Assembly (NCBI RefSeq): GCF_025989145.1
Contig: NZ_JAPDNQ010000001.1
Location: 2,294,001-2,358,000, forward strand
Reading direction: 5' to 3'
Origin: Microbacterium sp. SSM24
GTDB taxonomy: Bacteria > Actinomycetota > Actinomycetes > Actinomycetales > Microbacteriaceae
DNA length: 64,000 nt
Shown: one piece after another, positions 56,617-63,980 of the stretch
How positions within the stretch are numbered: the stretch's first letter is position 1
Layout: each line of letters opens with the position of its first letter
Notes under the pieces: generated by a model
What the model saw: the letters and a program-made list of their open reading frames with translations, nothing else
The model's database searches: none
What the model was told of the DNA's origin: nothing
Position numbers and translations under genes: made by a program

Positions 56617-57120
56617 ATGGACTCCCGCACTCTGACGGACGGCGCCGTGCTGCGCACCGCGCGCCCGGGCGACGAGCCCGGCATCCTCGCGTGCATCCAG
56701 GGCCTCGCCGATTACGAGCGTGAGCCCGACGCGGTGGACAACACCGTCGATGCGCTGAGCGAGAGCCTGTTCGGCGCCGATCCGCGAGTGTTCACGCACG
56801 TGGTCGAGCGCGACGGCGAGATCGTCGGCATCGCGATGTGGTTCGTGTCGTACTCGACCTGGACCGGCCGGCACGGCATCTGGCTCGAGGACCTCTTCGT
56901 CTACGGCGCGGAGCGTGGCCGCGGCTACGGCAAGGCGCTCCTCGCTTCGCTGGCCGAGGTGTGCGTCGAGCGCGGATACTCCCGCCTGGAGTGGACCGTC
57001 CTGGACTGGAACGCCCCGTCGATCGCGTTCTACCGTGCGATCGGCGCCGAGCCGATGGAGGAGTGGACCACGCAGCGCCTCACCGGCACCGCCCTCGAAG
57101 CCCTGGCCGCCTCGCGCTGA
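56617..57120 (+). CDS. GNAT N-acetyltransferase (diamine-acetyltransferase-like), 167 aa
   Basis: LRTARPGDEPGILACIQGLADYEREPDAVDNTVDAL resembles the spermidine/spermine (SAT)-type GNAT proteins. FVSYSTWTGRHGIWLEDLFVYGAERGRGYGKALLASLAEVCVERGYSRLEWTVLDWNAPSIAFYRAIGAEPM shows the acetyl-CoA loop (ERGRGYGKAL), the WxVLxWN motif and the conserved Tyr. A polyamine or thialysine substrate is likely by family. Confidence 0.9.
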   Translation: MDSRTLTDGAVLRTARPGDEPGILACIQGLADYEREPDAVDNTVDALSESLFGADPRVFTHVVERDGEIVGIAMWFVSYSTWTGRHGIWLEDLFVYGAERGRGYGKALLASLAEVCVERGYSRLEWTVLDWNAPSIAFYRAIGAEPMEEWTTQRLTGTALEALAASR

Positions 57121-57174
57121 CCCCGCCGCCCGCGGGCGCCCTGCAGCACCGTTCGGCCCGCGCGCGCCAAGACC

Positions 57175-57364
57175 GCTGCCGTTCCCGACGAGCGCGCCAC
57201 CTCTTTCGTGTAGCGCGTGCAGGAAACGGCAGCGCTCGACGCGCCCCCCGCCGCGGCACGCCGGCCCGCGACCCCCCGCCCCCGCCCCGCGCGCCACCTC
57301 TTTCGTGTAGCGCGTGCAGGAAACGGCAGCGCTCGACGCGCCCCCCGCCGCGGCACGCCGGCCC
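57175..57364. repeat. 76-bp direct repeat with TGCAGGAAACGGCAGCGC element
   Basis: Two copies, 57192-57267 and 57289-57364 (97-bp step), each containing TGCAGGAAACGGCAGCGC. The first copy can pair with CGCTGCCGTT (57175-57184). The motif is the same family as the elements at 12602 and 13836. The rest of the 482-bp gap before padR (about 57365-57500) is C-rich low-complexity sequence with no gene I can support. Confidence 0.85.
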
Positions 57365-57522
57365 ACGACCCCACGCCCCCGCCCCCGGCACCCCGCCCCG
57401 CGCGCCGCGGCACCCCCCAACCGGACCACCCCCGCCCGCGACCCCACGCCCCCGCCCCCGCCCCGCCCCGCCCCCGCCCCCCGCCCCGGCATGCCGGCCG
57501 GGCGCGGCATCCGAAGAATTCC

Positions 57523-57583
57523 GGTATTCAGTGTTGCCAAGTACCGGTACTCAGTGTTACCGTCTAGTGGTAGTCAGCGACAC
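57523..57583 (+). promoter_or_regulatory. padR promoter with three 23-bp-phased operator repeats
   Basis: GGTANTCAGYG occurs at 57523, 57546 and 57569, exactly 23 bp apart; the first two continue as GGTANTCAGTGTTRCC. They overlap a TTGCCA (57534-57539), 18-bp spacer, TACCGT (57558-57563) promoter. A 12-bp palindrome AGTACCGGTACT spans 57540-57551. This looks like an autoregulatory PadR operator array; the binding protein is inferred. Confidence 0.6.
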
Positions 57584-57602
57584 AGAGTAGAGGAGGTGGG
57601 CG

Positions 57603-57944
57603 ATGGGCAATCAGATGACCGAGATGCTGAAGGGCACTCTGGAGGGCATCGTGCTCGCCGTACTGGCAGGCAGGCCCGCGTACGGGTACGAGATCACCGC
57701 GCAGCTGCGCGATCAGGGATTCTCCGACCTCGTCGAGGGCACCGTCTACGCCCTGCTGGTGCGGGTCGAGCAGAAGGGTCTCGTGGACGTGGAGAAGGTC
57801 CCGTCCGAGAAGGGACCGCCCCGCAAGGTGTACACGCTGAACGCGCAGGGTCGCGAACAGCTCGAAGAGTTCTGGGGGACGTGGAGCTTCCTCTCCGAAC
57901 GGATCGATCAGCTCCGCACGAACCACACCGAAGGAGACAACTGA
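57603..57944 (+). CDS. PadR-family transcriptional regulator, 113 aa
   Basis: Winged-helix repressor: MTEMLKGTLEGIVLAVLAGRPAYGYEITAQLRDQGFSDLVEGTVYALLVRVEQKGLVDVEKVPSEKGPPRKVYTLNAQGREQL is the standard PadR DNA-binding domain. The short C-terminal helix is the dimerisation part of subfamily 2. A strong GAGGAGGTGGG site precedes ATG 57603. It is the first gene of a four-gene drug-efflux operon and probably represses its own promoter. Confidence 0.95.
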   Translation: MGNQMTEMLKGTLEGIVLAVLAGRPAYGYEITAQLRDQGFSDLVEGTVYALLVRVEQKGLVDVEKVPSEKGPPRKVYTLNAQGREQLEEFWGTWSFLSERIDQLRTNHTEGDN

Positions 57945-57945
57945 C

Positions 57946-58320
57946 ATGGCCGCCAAATGGTACGAACTGGTCACCGGATCGCTTTCCGACAAGAAGGCGT
58001 ACCGGCAGTACAGGGCCCGCATCGCCGCGCTGCCCGAGCCCTACAAGACTGCCGCGAACGCGTTCGAGCGCTACTTCATGTACAACGGCGGCATCACCGA
58101 CGGCGACCCCGCGACCATGATCACGATGCTCAACGACTTCGCTGATCTGTGGGAGCGCGCGGCCGCTGACGAGACTCCGGTCGCCGACATCGTGGGCGAC
58201 GATCCGGTCGAGTTCGCCGAGGCCTTCGCCGCCGCCTACTCGGGCAAGCGCTGGATCGACAAGGAGCGCAACCGCCTCACCGACACCATCAAGGGTCTCG
58301 ACGGAAAGGAAGAGCGATGA
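57946..58320 (+). CDS. DUF1048 family protein, 124 aa
   Basis: Helical soluble protein typical of PadR-linked DUF1048: KWYELVTGSLSDKKAYRQYRARIAALPEPYKTAANAFERYFMYNG, then DPATMITMLNDFADLWERAAADETPVADIVGDDPVEFAEAFAAAYSGKRWIDKERNRL. Found between PadR and ABC exporter genes in many Gram-positive bacteria, its function is not established; it may be a regulatory partner. It overlaps the ATPase gene by four bases. Confidence 0.9.
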   Translation: MAAKWYELVTGSLSDKKAYRQYRARIAALPEPYKTAANAFERYFMYNGGITDGDPATMITMLNDFADLWERAAADETPVADIVGDDPVEFAEAFAAAYSGKRWIDKERNRLTDTIKGLDGKEER

Positions 58321-59093
58321 CCACCGCGGCCATCTCCGTGCAGGGCGTCGAGAAGGCGTTCAAGGACCTGAAGGTGCTGCGCGGTGTCGACTTCGACGTC
58401 GAACGCGGGAGCATCTTCGCGCTGCTCGGCTCGAACGGCGCCGGCAAGACGACGCTGGTGCGAATCCTGTCGACACTGCTCGGATCGGATGCCGGCACCG
58501 CCACCGTCAACGGGTTCGACGTCGCCGCCAGCCCGGGCGACGTGCGTCAGTCGATCAGCCTCACCGGGCAGTTCGCCGCCGTCGACGAGGTGCTGTCGGG
58601 GCGCGAGAACCTCGTGCTCGTGGCGCAGCTGCGCCACCTCAAGAACCCGGGTGCGATCGCGGACGAGCTGCTCGCCCGGTTCTCGCTCACCGAGGCCGGC
58701 GGCCGCAGGGCCGCCACCTACTCGGGCGGCATGCGGCGCCGGCTCGACATCGCGATGAGCCTCATCGGCGACCCGCCGATCGTGTTCCTCGACGAGCCGA
58801 CCACCGGACTCGACCCGCAGGCGCGCATCGAGGTCTGGCAGACCGTGAAGCAGCTCGCCAAGAACGGCACCACCGTGCTGCTCACCACGCAGTACCTCGA
58901 CGAGGCCGAGCAGCTCGCCGATCGCATCGCGATCCTGCACCGGGGAACGATCATCCAGAACGGGACCCTCGACGAACTGAAGAAGCTGCTCCCGCCTGCG
59001 ACGGTGGAGTACGTCGAGAAGCAGCCCACCCTCGAAGAGGTCTTCCTCGCCCTCGTCGGCGAGGATGACCCGGCCCAGAAGGAGCTCTCATGA
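58317..59093 (+). CDS. DrrA-like ABC exporter ATP-binding protein, 258 aa
   Basis: Walker A LLGSNGAGKTTLVRILSTLLG, YSGGMRRRLDIAMSLIGDPPIVFLDEPTTGLDPQARIEVW (signature and Walker B) and TTQYLDEAEQLADRIAIL give a daunorubicin-resistance (DrrA)-type ATPase. The C-terminal extension contains the GTLDELKKLLPPATVEYVEKQPTLEEVFLALVGED segment. Coupled to the permease by a 4-bp overlap. It would export a drug or lipid with DrrB-like partner. Confidence 0.95.
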   Translation: MTTAAISVQGVEKAFKDLKVLRGVDFDVERGSIFALLGSNGAGKTTLVRILSTLLGSDAGTATVNGFDVAASPGDVRQSISLTGQFAAVDEVLSGRENLVLVAQLRHLKNPGAIADELLARFSLTEAGGRRAATYSGGMRRRLDIAMSLIGDPPIVFLDEPTTGLDPQARIEVWQTVKQLAKNGTTVLLTTQYLDEAEQLADRIAILHRGTIIQNGTLDELKKLLPPATVEYVEKQPTLEEVFLALVGEDDPAQKELS

Positions 59094-59854
59094 CCACGCA
59101 CGCGATCGGCGACACCGCCGTTCTCACCGGTCGGTCTCTGCGGCACATCCTGCGCAGCCCCGACACGATCATCACCACCGCCGTCACGCCGATCGCGCTG
59201 ATGCTGCTGTTCACCTACGTGTTCGGCGGGGCGATCGACCTGGGCTCGCAGTCGTCGTACATCGATTACATGCTGCCCGGCATCCTGCTCATCACGATCG
59301 CGTCGGGCATCGCATACACCGCGTACCGGCTATTCCTCGACATGCAGGGCGGCATCTTCGAGCGCTTCCAGTCGATGCCGATCGCGCGATCGAGCGTGCT
59401 GTGGGCGCATGTCTTCACATCGCTCGTGGCGATCCTCGTCTCGATCGCCGTCGTGATCGGGGTCGCCCTGATCATGGGATTCCGCACCGGGGCCTCGGTG
59501 CTCGTCTGGCTGGCAGTGATCGGCATCCTGGTGCTGTTCACCCTGGCGCTGACGTGGGTCGCGGTGATCGCGGGACTCTCGGCCAAGACGGTCGACGGCG
59601 CGAGCGCCTTCAGCTATCCGCTGATCTTTCTTCCGTTCATCAGCTCCGCCTTCGTGCCGACCGACTCGATGCCCGCACCGGTGGCGTGGTTCGCCGAGAA
59701 CCAGCCGGTCACGTCGATCGTCGACACGATGCGCGCGCTGTTCGCGGGGGAGCCGGTCGGCACCGAGATCTGGGTGGCGCTCGCGTGGCTCGTCGCGATC
59801 CTGGTGGTCGCGTACGGCTTCGCGGTCGCGATCTACCGGCGCAAGATGCGCTGA
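59090..59854 (+). CDS. DrrB-like ABC exporter permease, 254 aa
   Basis: ABC-2-type membrane subunit with six predicted helices: LTGRSLRHILRSPDTIITTAVTPIALMLLFTYVFGGAIDLG is the typical N-terminus. SARTVDGA-like GLSAKTVDGASAFSYPLIFLPFISSAFVPTDSMPAPVAWFAENQPVTSIVDTMRALF follows, the DrrB signature. It is the last gene of the padR operon. Confidence 0.94.
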   Translation: MTTHAIGDTAVLTGRSLRHILRSPDTIITTAVTPIALMLLFTYVFGGAIDLGSQSSYIDYMLPGILLITIASGIAYTAYRLFLDMQGGIFERFQSMPIARSSVLWAHVFTSLVAILVSIAVVIGVALIMGFRTGASVLVWLAVIGILVLFTLALTWVAVIAGLSAKTVDGASAFSYPLIFLPFISSAFVPTDSMPAPVAWFAENQPVTSIVDTMRALFAGEPVGTEIWVALAWLVAILVVAYGFAVAIYRRKMR

Positions 59855-59995
59855 CTCCGCAGCGGCAGAACCCCCGCAGCGAGGCCGCACCCGCGGCATC
59901 CGATGGCCATCGACCGGCAGACCAGCCGGCCGGTGGCCATCACGCTGCGGTGGGGACTAGGTTGACGGCGGGTTCCGTCGGGTGTCGAGTTCCGC

Positions 59996-60295
59996 TCACC
60001 GGGGGAGTGAGCGCGGCGCGGGGTGGTCGTCCCCCCGCGCGTGCCGCCGCACGGATCGCGCGGCCACGGCCGTGACGATCGCGATGATCGCGAGTGCACC
60101 CAGCCAGATCCAGACGTTGGTCTCGATCCCGAGGACGGACTGCTGAGCCGAGCCGCACTCCGAGGTGCCCGTCTCGTCGGCATCGGAGCACCAGCCGAGC
60201 GTGATCAGCGGCGCGAACAGCACGGACGCGACGACGCCCGCCGCGATCCCCGTCCAGATGATCGCGCTGATCTTCCATCGTCGCTGTGCTGCCAC
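59996..60295 (-). CDS. small two-helix membrane protein, 99 aa
   Basis: Two hydrophobic helices (ISAIIWTGIAAGVVASVLFAPLITLGWC and VWIWLGALAIIAIVTAVAARSVRR) flank a short external loop with cysteines (WCSDADETGTSECGSAQQ) that may form a disulphide. The C-terminus is Arg/His-rich. I do not recognise a family. GTG 60293-60295 follows a TTGAAT box after six bases. It is divergent from the GNAT gene, with a palindromic element in between. Confidence 0.6.
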   Translation of the reverse strand: MAAQRRWKISAIIWTGIAAGVVASVLFAPLITLGWCSDADETGTSECGSAQQSVLGIETNVWIWLGALAIIAIVTAVAARSVRRHARGDDHPAPRSLPR

Positions 60296-60350
60296 GGTCT
60301 CATTCAACCTGTTCGCGGGTGCACCGTCGAACGAGCTCGCGCGGAGGCGC

Positions 60351-60438
60351 GGCGCATAACTCCTGCACTCTCGCGCCACGCGCCCCCTTCCCGGCCGGAT
60401 CGGGGGCATGCGGCCGGGTTTTGCAGGAGTTATGCGCC
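60351..60438. repeat. long-arm palindromic intergenic element (GCGCATAACTCCTGCA type), copy D
   Basis: Arms 60351-60367 (GGCGCATAACTCCTGCA) and 60422-60438 are perfectly complementary over 17 bp with a 54-bp spacer. It lies between divergent genes. Confidence 0.9.
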
Positions 60439-60495
60439 CGAACCGACGCCGACCAGTCCACGCGTGCGCAAGAGGCACGGTCCACAGAGCGGCGG

Positions 60496-60993
60496 ATGCT
60501 GGTGGGATGGGGTGTGCCGAACGAACTCGTCTTCTCCTCCGACTCGTCGACGATGGACGTCGACCTCGTTCACCGGTGGCTGTCCGAACAGGCCTACTGG
60601 GCGCTCGGACGCACGCGTGAGACCCACGAACGGGCGATGGCGGGCTCCCGCAACTACGGGGTGTTCGACGCCGAGACGCGGGAGCAGCTCGCGTATGCGC
60701 GGGCGATCACCGACGGCGCGACGTTCGCGTGGATCGCGGACGTCTTCGTCGACCCATCCGCTCGCGGCCGGGGTGTCGGCATCCGGATCATGCAGGGGAT
60801 CGTCGACGACCTCGAACCCCTCGGCCTCAAGCGCACGGCGCTGTTCACCGAAGACGCGCACACCCTGTACGAGAAGTTCGGGTTCCAGCGGCTCACCGAT
60901 CCCGAAGGCTGGATGCTGCGCTGGGGCACCGGGTTCGCACCGGCCGCGTCGGAGGTGGCTCCGCAGGTCGCCGGCTCGCCGCTCCGCGACTGA
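60496..60993 (+). CDS. GNAT N-acetyltransferase, 165 aa
   Basis: VDLVHRWLSEQAYWALGRTRETHERAMAGSRNYGVFDAETREQLAYARAITDGATFAWIADVFVDPSARGRGVGIRIMQGIVDDLEPLGLKRTALFTEDAHTLYEKFGFQRLTDPEGWMLR shows the acetyl-CoA loop (ARGRGVGIRIM) and the late YEKFGF helix of GNAT proteins. The substrate is unknown. The start is uncertain: ATG 60496 is assumed, with GTG 60514 a weaker alternative. Confidence 0.88.
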   Translation: MLVGWGVPNELVFSSDSSTMDVDLVHRWLSEQAYWALGRTRETHERAMAGSRNYGVFDAETREQLAYARAITDGATFAWIADVFVDPSARGRGVGIRIMQGIVDDLEPLGLKRTALFTEDAHTLYEKFGFQRLTDPEGWMLRWGTGFAPAASEVAPQVAGSPLRD

Positions 60994-61021
60994 CCCGGCG
61001 CTGCGAGCGGATGCCGGGACG

Positions 61022-61537
61022 TCACGTGGTCCCGCGCCACGGCGTGAACCGCGGCCACCACCCCGGCACGTTGCTGCGGTATTCGAGGTACTGCTCGCCG
61101 TAGGTGCGGGTGAGCGTCGGCTCCTCGTAGCCCCTGACGAAGGCGAAGACCGCGGCGAAGACGATCACGGCGTAGACCAGCACGCCCCAGCTGCCGAAGA
61201 GCAGCGCCTGGCCGAGGATGATCGCGAGCACCGCGAGGTACATCGGGTTGCGGACGAAGCGGTACACACCCGTCACGACGAGCGTCTCGGTCGGCGCGAC
61301 GGGGGCCGGCGTTCCCTGGTGCAGCGCGAACAGCGCGAAGGCGGAGAGCAGGAACGCCATCCCGAGGGCGATGAGGATCCACGCGACCGGCACGATGATC
61401 CAGGCAGCACTGCCCCAGTCGTGCCAGGTCCAGCCGGTGAGGAGCCAGGGGATGAGGCCGGCGACGATCCCGGGCGCGAGAAGGAGGAAGACGATCGTCC
61501 CGATCCACGCGCGTGCCTGCGCGGCTGCCCCGGCCAT
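61022..61537 (-). CDS. isoprenylcysteine carboxyl-methyltransferase-family membrane protein, 171 aa
   Basis: ICMT/PEMT-type integral membrane methyltransferase: ETLVVTGVYRFVRNPMYLAVLAIILGQALLFGS and YEEPTLTRTYGEQYLEYRSNVPGWWPRF are the family motifs that bind S-adenosylmethionine and form the C-terminal active region. About five membrane segments. ATG 61535-61537 follows a TAGCGT -10 after seven bases (leaderless). The methyl acceptor is unknown and need not be prenylcysteine in bacteria. Confidence 0.9.
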   Translation of the reverse strand: MAGAAAQARAWIGTIVFLLLAPGIVAGLIPWLLTGWTWHDWGSAAWIIVPVAWILIALGMAFLLSAFALFALHQGTPAPVAPTETLVVTGVYRFVRNPMYLAVLAIILGQALLFGSWGVLVYAVIVFAAVFAFVRGYEEPTLTRTYGEQYLEYRSNVPGWWPRFTPWRGTT

Positions 61538-61544
61538 GCGCGAC

Positions 61545-61550
61545 ACGCTA
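61545..61550 (-). promoter_or_regulatory. leaderless promoter -10 (TAGCGT) for the ICMT-like gene
   Basis: On the minus strand TAGCGT, seven bases, then ATG 61537-61535. Confidence 0.55.
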
Positions 61551-61616
61551 GCCCGGTTCGCTCGGCGGTGCGAGACGCATCGCCCTCGATCCCGGCCCGG
61601 GGTACGCGATCGGCGG

Positions 61617-61622
61617 TAGCGT
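61617..61622 (+). promoter_or_regulatory. leaderless promoter -10 (TAGCGT) for the DoxX-like gene
   Basis: TAGCGT, six bases, then ATG 61629. Confidence 0.55.
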
Positions 61623-61628
61623 CGGGTG

Positions 61629-62033
61629 ATGAGCTCACGCGCGGGTGCGATGGCCGGCTGGCGCACGGTGGCGCGGTGGATGCTGGTGCTGCTGCTCGCC
61701 GCAGCGGGTGCGTCGCATCTGTCGTGGGGGAGGCGGGGCTACCGCATCGTGGTGCCGGACTGGTCGACGCGCCTCACGGGTCTCAGCAAGGACGCGATCG
61801 TGGTCGGATCGGGCGTGGCCGAGCTGGCGCTCGCCGGCGCGGTCGCCACGATGCCCCGGGAGCGGAGCGTCGGCTGGCTCGTCGCGGCGTTCTTCGTCGC
61901 CGTCTTCCCGGGGAACGTGCACCAGTGGCGCACAGGACGTTCGGCGCCGATGCTCCGCACCGACCGCGCCCGATTCGTCCGGCTGTTGCTGCAGCCGGTG
62001 CTGGTCGTGTGGGCGGTGTGGAGCACGCGGTAG
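61629..62033 (+). CDS. DoxX-like small membrane protein, 134 aa
   Basis: Four-helix hydrophobic protein: VARWMLVLLLAAAGASHLSWGRRGYRIVVPDWSTRLTGLSKDAIVVGSGVAELALAGAVATMPRERSVGWLVAAFFVAVFPGNVHQWRTGR. The GASHL and FPGNVHQW parts are found in the DoxX/DUF4267-type family; a quinone-linked or unknown role. ATG 61629 is chosen from the -10 position. Confidence 0.8.
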   Translation: MSSRAGAMAGWRTVARWMLVLLLAAAGASHLSWGRRGYRIVVPDWSTRLTGLSKDAIVVGSGVAELALAGAVATMPRERSVGWLVAAFFVAVFPGNVHQWRTGRSAPMLRTDRARFVRLLLQPVLVVWAVWSTR

Positions 62034-62076
62034 CAGCCGCGTCGAGGAGCGCACATCGCGGGGTGGGGCGGAGAGT

Positions 62077-62092
62077 GGATGCCGCGGCATCC
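62077..62092. repeat. perfect 16-bp palindrome (GGATGCCGCGGCATCC)
   Basis: Perfect palindrome just after the DoxX-like gene stop (62033), at the 5' part of the 241-bp gap before flotillin. No other gene is supported in that gap. Confidence 0.85.
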
Positions 62093-62274
62093 GGAATCAC
62101 CACCCTGCGGGCCGCGCGATCGCCGTACTTCGCGCGATATGCGGCCTCGACCACGGCGGCACCGCGGAGGATTCCACACTCGGCGCCAGGCGGTCGGGGA
62201 ACCGCTTCCCATCTGGCAGGGTGGAACCGTGCGCGCGGACGCCGCCGCCCGCCTTGTGCCTGAAGGAGTCGCCC

Positions 62275-63900
62275 ATGGAGGTCGCCGGAGTCATCGGCAT
62301 CCTGACCATCGTCGGTATCGCGGTCGTCGCCGTGATCATCGTCGGACTGATCACGCTGCTGTTCGCCCGAAGCTGGATCAAGGTCGCGCGCGCCGACGAG
62401 GCGCTGGTCATCTCGGGACGCAAGCAGAAGGTGCAGAGCACCGTGATCGGCGTCGACGGCTCCAGCCGGTCCGAGATGTCGGAGTCGCCCGTCACGGTGA
62501 TCGTCAACGGCAAGTCCCTGGTCAACCCGATCACCCAGCGGCACGAGATCATCTCGCTGCGCTCGCGGCAGGTGTCGCTGAACGCCGAAGCCCAGTCGCT
62601 CGACAACGTCACCCTGAACGTCGATGGAGTGGCGATCGTCAAGATCGGCTCCGACCCGCTGTTCGTCCGCCGCGCGGCCGAGCGCTTCGCGTCGCAGGAC
62701 AAGGCGATCGAGCAGTTCACGACCGAGCAGCTCGAGGGTGCCCTTCGCGGCATCGTCGCGACCCTCTCGGTGGTTGAGCTCATGCGGGAGCGCAAGAAGT
62801 TCTCCGACCAGATCGCCGCCGATGTCTCGCACGAGCTCGCCGAGCAGGGCCTCATCCTCGACTCGTTCCAGATCAAGGGCATCACCGACGCCGTGGGCTA
62901 CATCCGGTCGCTCGGTGCGCCCGAGATCCAGGCGAAGCGGCAGTCGGCCGAGATCGCGCAGACGAACGCCGACCGCGCGATCAACCAGAAGATCATCGCC
63001 AACCAGGAGGCGAACCTCGTCGAGCAGACCGCGCTCGACACCAACACAGCGAACGCCAACGCCGGCGTCGGCCGTGCGCGTGCCGAGGCTGAGAAGGCCG
63101 AGGAGCTCGCGCGGGCCAAGGCCGAGCAGGCGGTGCTCCAGCAGCAGGCCGAGAACAAGCAGGCTCAGCTGGATGCCGACGTCAAGCGCGTCGCCGATGC
63201 ACAGCGATACGAGGCCGAGACCCGCGCCCAGGCCGAGCTCTACACGCGAGAGCGCTCCGCCGAGGCCGCCGCGATCGAGCAGGTCAAGCAGGCCGAAGCC
63301 CGCACCCGTATCGCCGAGCAGCAGGCCGAGGCCGACAAGGCCCGCGCCGCCGGTGAGGCCACGGCAGCCGAGGCGAAGGCCGCGGGTGAGGCGGCGGCAC
63401 TGCGCTCGCTCGCCGATGCCGAGGCATCCGCTCGCCGTCTTCGCGCCCAGGCCGAGGCCGACGCGATCCGTGCCGAGGGTGAGGCCCGCGCGCGTGCGCT
63501 CGAGGCCGAGGCCGAGGCGATCGCGTCGAACCAGGAGGCCTTCCTCTCGCAGCGCGTGCTCGACGTTCTGCCGTCGATCATGGCCGAGTTCGCCAAGGGC
63601 TACGCCGCGATCGGCAACGTCTCGATCATCGGCGGGTCCGACGACGGCGCCACCGGCGTCATCGGAGGCGACAGCGCCAAGGCGATGCGGTCGGTCTTCG
63701 ACAGCGTGGAGGCGGCCACTGGGCTCGACCTCGCCGCGATCATCCAGGGTCAGGCCGTCGGCCGCGGCATCGGCGCCGGAATCTCCGACGTCGCGACGGC
63801 GAAGGCGACCTCGTCGGATGGCGCTGCGTCCGGTCGTGCGAAGAAGGCACCGCGCGCGGCGGCGAACGGCGAGGTCGCGGCACCCGAGACCGCGCAGTAG
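62275..63900 (+). CDS. flotillin-family (SPFH) membrane-microdomain scaffold, 541 aa
   Basis: N-terminal hairpin/anchor (VIGILTIVGIAVVAVIIVGLITLLF, residues 5-30), then an SPFH domain (about 40-230; VTQR-type VNPITQRHEIISLRSRQVSLNAEAQSLDNVTLNVDGVAIVKI) and a long Ala/Glu coiled coil (about 230-440, many AEAK/AEAE repeats), ending in a glycine-rich segment and a Lys/Ala tail. It resembles FloT/YuaG and organises functional membrane patches. AAGGAG site before ATG 62275. Confidence 0.93.
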   Translation: MEVAGVIGILTIVGIAVVAVIIVGLITLLFARSWIKVARADEALVISGRKQKVQSTVIGVDGSSRSEMSESPVTVIVNGKSLVNPITQRHEIISLRSRQVSLNAEAQSLDNVTLNVDGVAIVKIGSDPLFVRRAAERFASQDKAIEQFTTEQLEGALRGIVATLSVVELMRERKKFSDQIAADVSHELAEQGLILDSFQIKGITDAVGYIRSLGAPEIQAKRQSAEIAQTNADRAINQKIIANQEANLVEQTALDTNTANANAGVGRARAEAEKAEELARAKAEQAVLQQQAENKQAQLDADVKRVADAQRYEAETRAQAELYTRERSAEAAAIEQVKQAEARTRIAEQQAEADKARAAGEATAAEAKAAGEAAALRSLADAEASARRLRAQAEADAIRAEGEARARALEAEAEAIASNQEAFLSQRVLDVLPSIMAEFAKGYAAIGNVSIIGGSDDGATGVIGGDSAKAMRSVFDSVEAATGLDLAAIIQGQAVGRGIGAGISDVATAKATSSDGAASGRAKKAPRAAANGEVAAPETAQ

Positions 63901-63952
63901 CGGGGCGCCGCTCGGCCCACGCGGGTCCGGGCGGCGCGACAGCGGAGGGCTG

Positions 63953-63980
63953 TTGCTCTGCGCCCCCAGCGCCCTATCAT
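63953..63980 (+). promoter_or_regulatory. promoter-like sequence at the right edge
   Basis: TTGCTC (63953-63958), 16-bp spacer, TATCAT (63975-63980). It may serve a gene outside the window. Confidence 0.35.

Noticed and set aside
57365..57500. C-rich low-complexity stretch read as a coding region in several frames
   Set aside because: The frames give Pro/Arg/Ala runs with no start signals or family; no gene is supported.
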